Source: Chitinivibrionales bacterium (GTDB taxonomy: Bacteria; Fibrobacterota; Chitinivibrionia; Chitinivibrionales; JANQEN01). From it: a stretch of 8,362 nucleotides of DNA. This document shows positions 6,837 through 8,362 of this stretch, in pieces. Made by a program: the position numbers and the translations under genes. Position 1 is the first letter of the stretch; every line of letters starts with the position of its first letter. The notes below the pieces were generated by a model. It ran no database searches. It had not been told where the DNA came from and worked only from the letters and a program-made list of their open reading frames with translations. Location of the stretch: positions 1 to 8,362 of the forward strand of contig JAUVGS010000065.1 in assembly GCA_030593665.1 (NCBI GenBank), in the 5' to 3' direction.

Positions 6837-6869
6837 ATTATAAATAGTAAATGCCACTGATACGAACAA
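6837..6869 (-). promoter_or_regulatory. Candidate sigma-70-type promoter of the operon
   Basis: On the minus strand a perfect -10-like TATAAT occupies 6842-6837, about 70 bp before the first start codon, overlapping TATTTA (6846-6841). TTGTTC (6869-6864) lies 17 bp upstream of TATTTA but 21 bp from TATAAT, so the -35 match is only fair. The region is AT-rich, which makes chance matches likely. Confidence 0.3.
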
Positions 6870-7220
6870 GTAAGTATTTCTACAATTTTCGCATTTTTAA
6901 GCATTAAATTTATAATATCAATGAACTTTCTTCATAGTTTGCTTTATAAATCGTAAAAATGTCGTGAATAATTTAACAGGTGTAGCTTTTTTTATACACC
7001 CACTGATTGCTTCTTTTTAGTCAGGCATTTTGCCCTTATATAGAGGGGTTAATCGATTAAATTGGTAATCATGCTCATCCTGCTGCTATGACCCAACCAT
7101 TTTGAAAATGCTTTTACATTTTTCTCAATAGAAGGCATTAATACTTTAGGGGCGTTGAATCGAACACTACCAGCTATTCGAATATTTTACTACCATCCAT
7201 CGAATTATAATGATATGTAC

Positions 7221-8362
7221 TTAATTCCACTTCTCAACAACGACATCAATATCTTTCACCATTGCCTTTTTTGGTAAAACTCCAGTAATAGTTACCTTAT
7301 CCGATGGCAATAAACTAATACAATTATCACTCCAGTATACCGGTACTATTGATTCACCATTTTCTTTAATAATAACTGCTGATTTCAGGAAAAAGGCGAT
7401 TGCTTTAGAGACATTGGCTATGGATACTTCAATCAAATATTCATCAGCCGCTTCCCGAATATCGAATGAAGTTGCAACCTCCGCTTTCGGCATGGATCGC
7501 AGCGCACTCAAATCCGCATGCTGCTTCACCGGCCAGTAAAATAGCTGCTTTGCGGTTTTGGTAAATATATCCTCCGATGTTGGCAGCCAGTAACAATTCC
7601 TGCTCACAACAGTTCCCTTGTCCTTCAACGAGCAAAAAAGAAAATACACCGGCGACAGTCCATCAATTGAAGGTATCGTAAAGAGAGCGCGACGCTCAGA
7701 GCTCCCCAGTGAAATCATTTCATCCCGTTCAAACTTCTTTTCCAAATCCATGGTATAGACTTCAACATGCGCCTCAAGCTCAGCGCTCTTTTTATACTGC
7801 GAATTTACTACCCAAAGTGAAGCGTCGTCATAGGAATATTGAATATGAAGCTGCTCACATGCCTTTTTTACACCATAAAATGCACCGGTTGGCTGAAGAT
7901 AGTAATCATAAAGCTGCCATATCATTGATGGCCAGGCGCTGTTATGCATCCAGGCGATAACCCCGGTTCCCTTTGGAAAATTCCGGCTATATGCTTCATA
8001 CATCGCCCGCCAGCACTCATAGCTGAGTACCTGTGCTGTTCTGCAGAAATCCTCGGTATCTGCCGGCTCGCCGTACCGTTTTCGTACCGCCTCGTTTACA
8101 TTTTCCGTATCGGTAAAGCAGGCAAGACCGGCATGGTGATTCCAGGACGCGCTTCCCGGGAAAAATTGATCTGGCGGATGCATTTTTTTCAGGCTTTCAT
8201 ACACCGGAATACACACATCAGGGCCGGTTTCGGTATTAAAGCTTTCGGCGCGTCCCGGCATGGTTGCCGTGTACCAGAAAATAGGCGGTACATAGGAATA
8301 TGGCCCGGACATTTTAACACCGGTCTCCCCGTGTAACATAGAAGGTCTATGTGAGGCGTTTG
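7221..8362 (-). CDS. GH2 exo-beta-glucosaminidase/mannosidase-type glycosidase, C-terminal part
   Basis: Glycoside hydrolase family 2 enzyme of the CsxA (exo-beta-D-glucosaminidase) / endo-beta-mannosidase group. The frame stays open past the ATG at 8339 to the window edge, with residues NASHRPS before that Met, so the ATG is internal and the N-terminal majority, including the acid/base Glu, lies outside. About 379 residues are visible. Numbering from that Met, TGVKMSGPYSYVPPIFWY (6-23) and the nucleophile motif FNTETGPD (E37) are typical. MHNSAWPSMIWQLYDYYLQP (131-150) closes the barrel. The remainder (about 165-372) should be the Ig-like C-terminal domains; YWSDNCISLLPSDK (335-348) is a family signature. 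The stop is TAA at 7221. Substrate (glucosamine or mannose linkage) cannot be decided. It is unrelated in function to the downstream operon and separated from it by about 450 bp. Confidence 0.9.
   Translation of the reverse strand, partial: NASHRPSMLHGETGVKMSGPYSYVPPIFWYTATMPGRAESFNTETGPDVCIPVYESLKKMHPPDQFFPGSASWNHHAGLACFTDTENVNEAVRKRYGEPADTEDFCRTAQVLSYECWRAMYEAYSRNFPKGTGVIAWMHNSAWPSMIWQLYDYYLQPTGAFYGVKKACEQLHIQYSYDDASLWVVNSQYKKSAELEAHVEVYTMDLEKKFERDEMISLGSSERRALFTIPSIDGLSPVYFLFCSLKDKGTVVSRNCYWLPTSEDIFTKTAKQLFYWPVKQHADLSALRSMPKAEVATSFDIREAADEYLIEVSIANVSKAIAFFLKSAVIIKENGESIVPVYWSDNCISLLPSDKVTITGVLPKKAMVKDIDVVVEKWN

Larger units (their letters stand above)
6768..7220. other. AT-rich intergenic region between the GH2 gene and the Hdr/MetVF operon
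   Basis: About 450 bp with no credible gene. It holds the 3' flank of the GH2 gene and the upstream region of the operon. Short dyads occur at 6782-6797, 7049-7060 (TTAATCGATTAA), 7098-7110 (CATTTT-g-AAAATG) and 7175-7184 (TATTCGAATA). GGTGTA/TACACC (6979-6984 and 6995-7000) can pair around a T-rich 10-nt loop, but no T-run follows on either strand. I see no clear terminator, tRNA or riboswitch. Confidence 0.7.

Noticed and set aside
6979..7000. GGTGTA/TACACC hairpin as an intrinsic terminator of the GH2 gene
   Set aside because: The stem is only 6 bp, the loop is 10 nt, and there is no T-run after the stem on either strand; the T-run is inside the loop.
7221..8339. GH2 gene as a complete short protein starting at 8339
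   Set aside because: The frame continues in family-like sequence to the window edge, and the nucleophile motif would sit only 37 residues in, far too early for a complete GH2 enzyme.

Overview
The window looks like part of a chromosome from a strictly anaerobic bacterium that uses the methyl (folate) branch of the Wood-Ljungdahl pathway and also degrades amino-sugar or mannose-containing polysaccharides. This follows from the gene content: a molybdenum/tungsten formate dehydrogenase, a MetF/MetV methylene-tetrahydrofolate reductase, and several heterodisulfide-reductase-like (Hdr/Qmo) electron-transfer proteins full of iron-sulfur motifs. The phylum cannot be fixed from the sequence alone. 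All recognised genes lie on the minus strand.

Layout in transcription order, right to left. (1) 8362-7221: the C-terminal part of a GH2 exo-glucosaminidase/mannosidase-type glycosidase; its N-terminus lies outside the window. (2) 7220-6768: an AT-rich intergenic stretch with several short palindromes and a likely promoter/operator zone for the next operon. (3) 6767-1: a tight eight-gene run: a QmoA/HdrA-like flavoprotein, a second HdrA-like (QmoB-like) flavoprotein, MvhD, MetV, MetF, HdrC, a half-HdrA fused to a ferredoxin dicluster domain, and the N-terminal 230 residues of formate dehydrogenase FdhA. Several junctions are overlapping ATGA-type or zero-gap.

The only large gap inside the operon (metF to hdrC) is explained by a 162-bp MITE-like element with terminal inverted repeats and a 6-bp direct repeat on each side. 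Removing it restores a 21-bp gap and shows that the metF stop would have been TAA; it now reads TAG using one base of the element.

How the genes may work together (inference): MetF/MetV reduces methylene-THF to methyl-THF. The Hdr-like flavoproteins, MvhD and HdrC form an electron-transfer chain. The last two genes attach a formate dehydrogenase to it. The set resembles the MetVF-HdrABC-MvhD arrangement of acetogens, but no HdrB (CCG-domain) gene is visible, there are two or three partial HdrA proteins instead of one, and formate dehydrogenase is built into the operon. A complex coupling formate/CO2 to methylene-THF reduction, possibly by flavin-based electron bifurcation or confurcation, is the most interesting hypothesis here.
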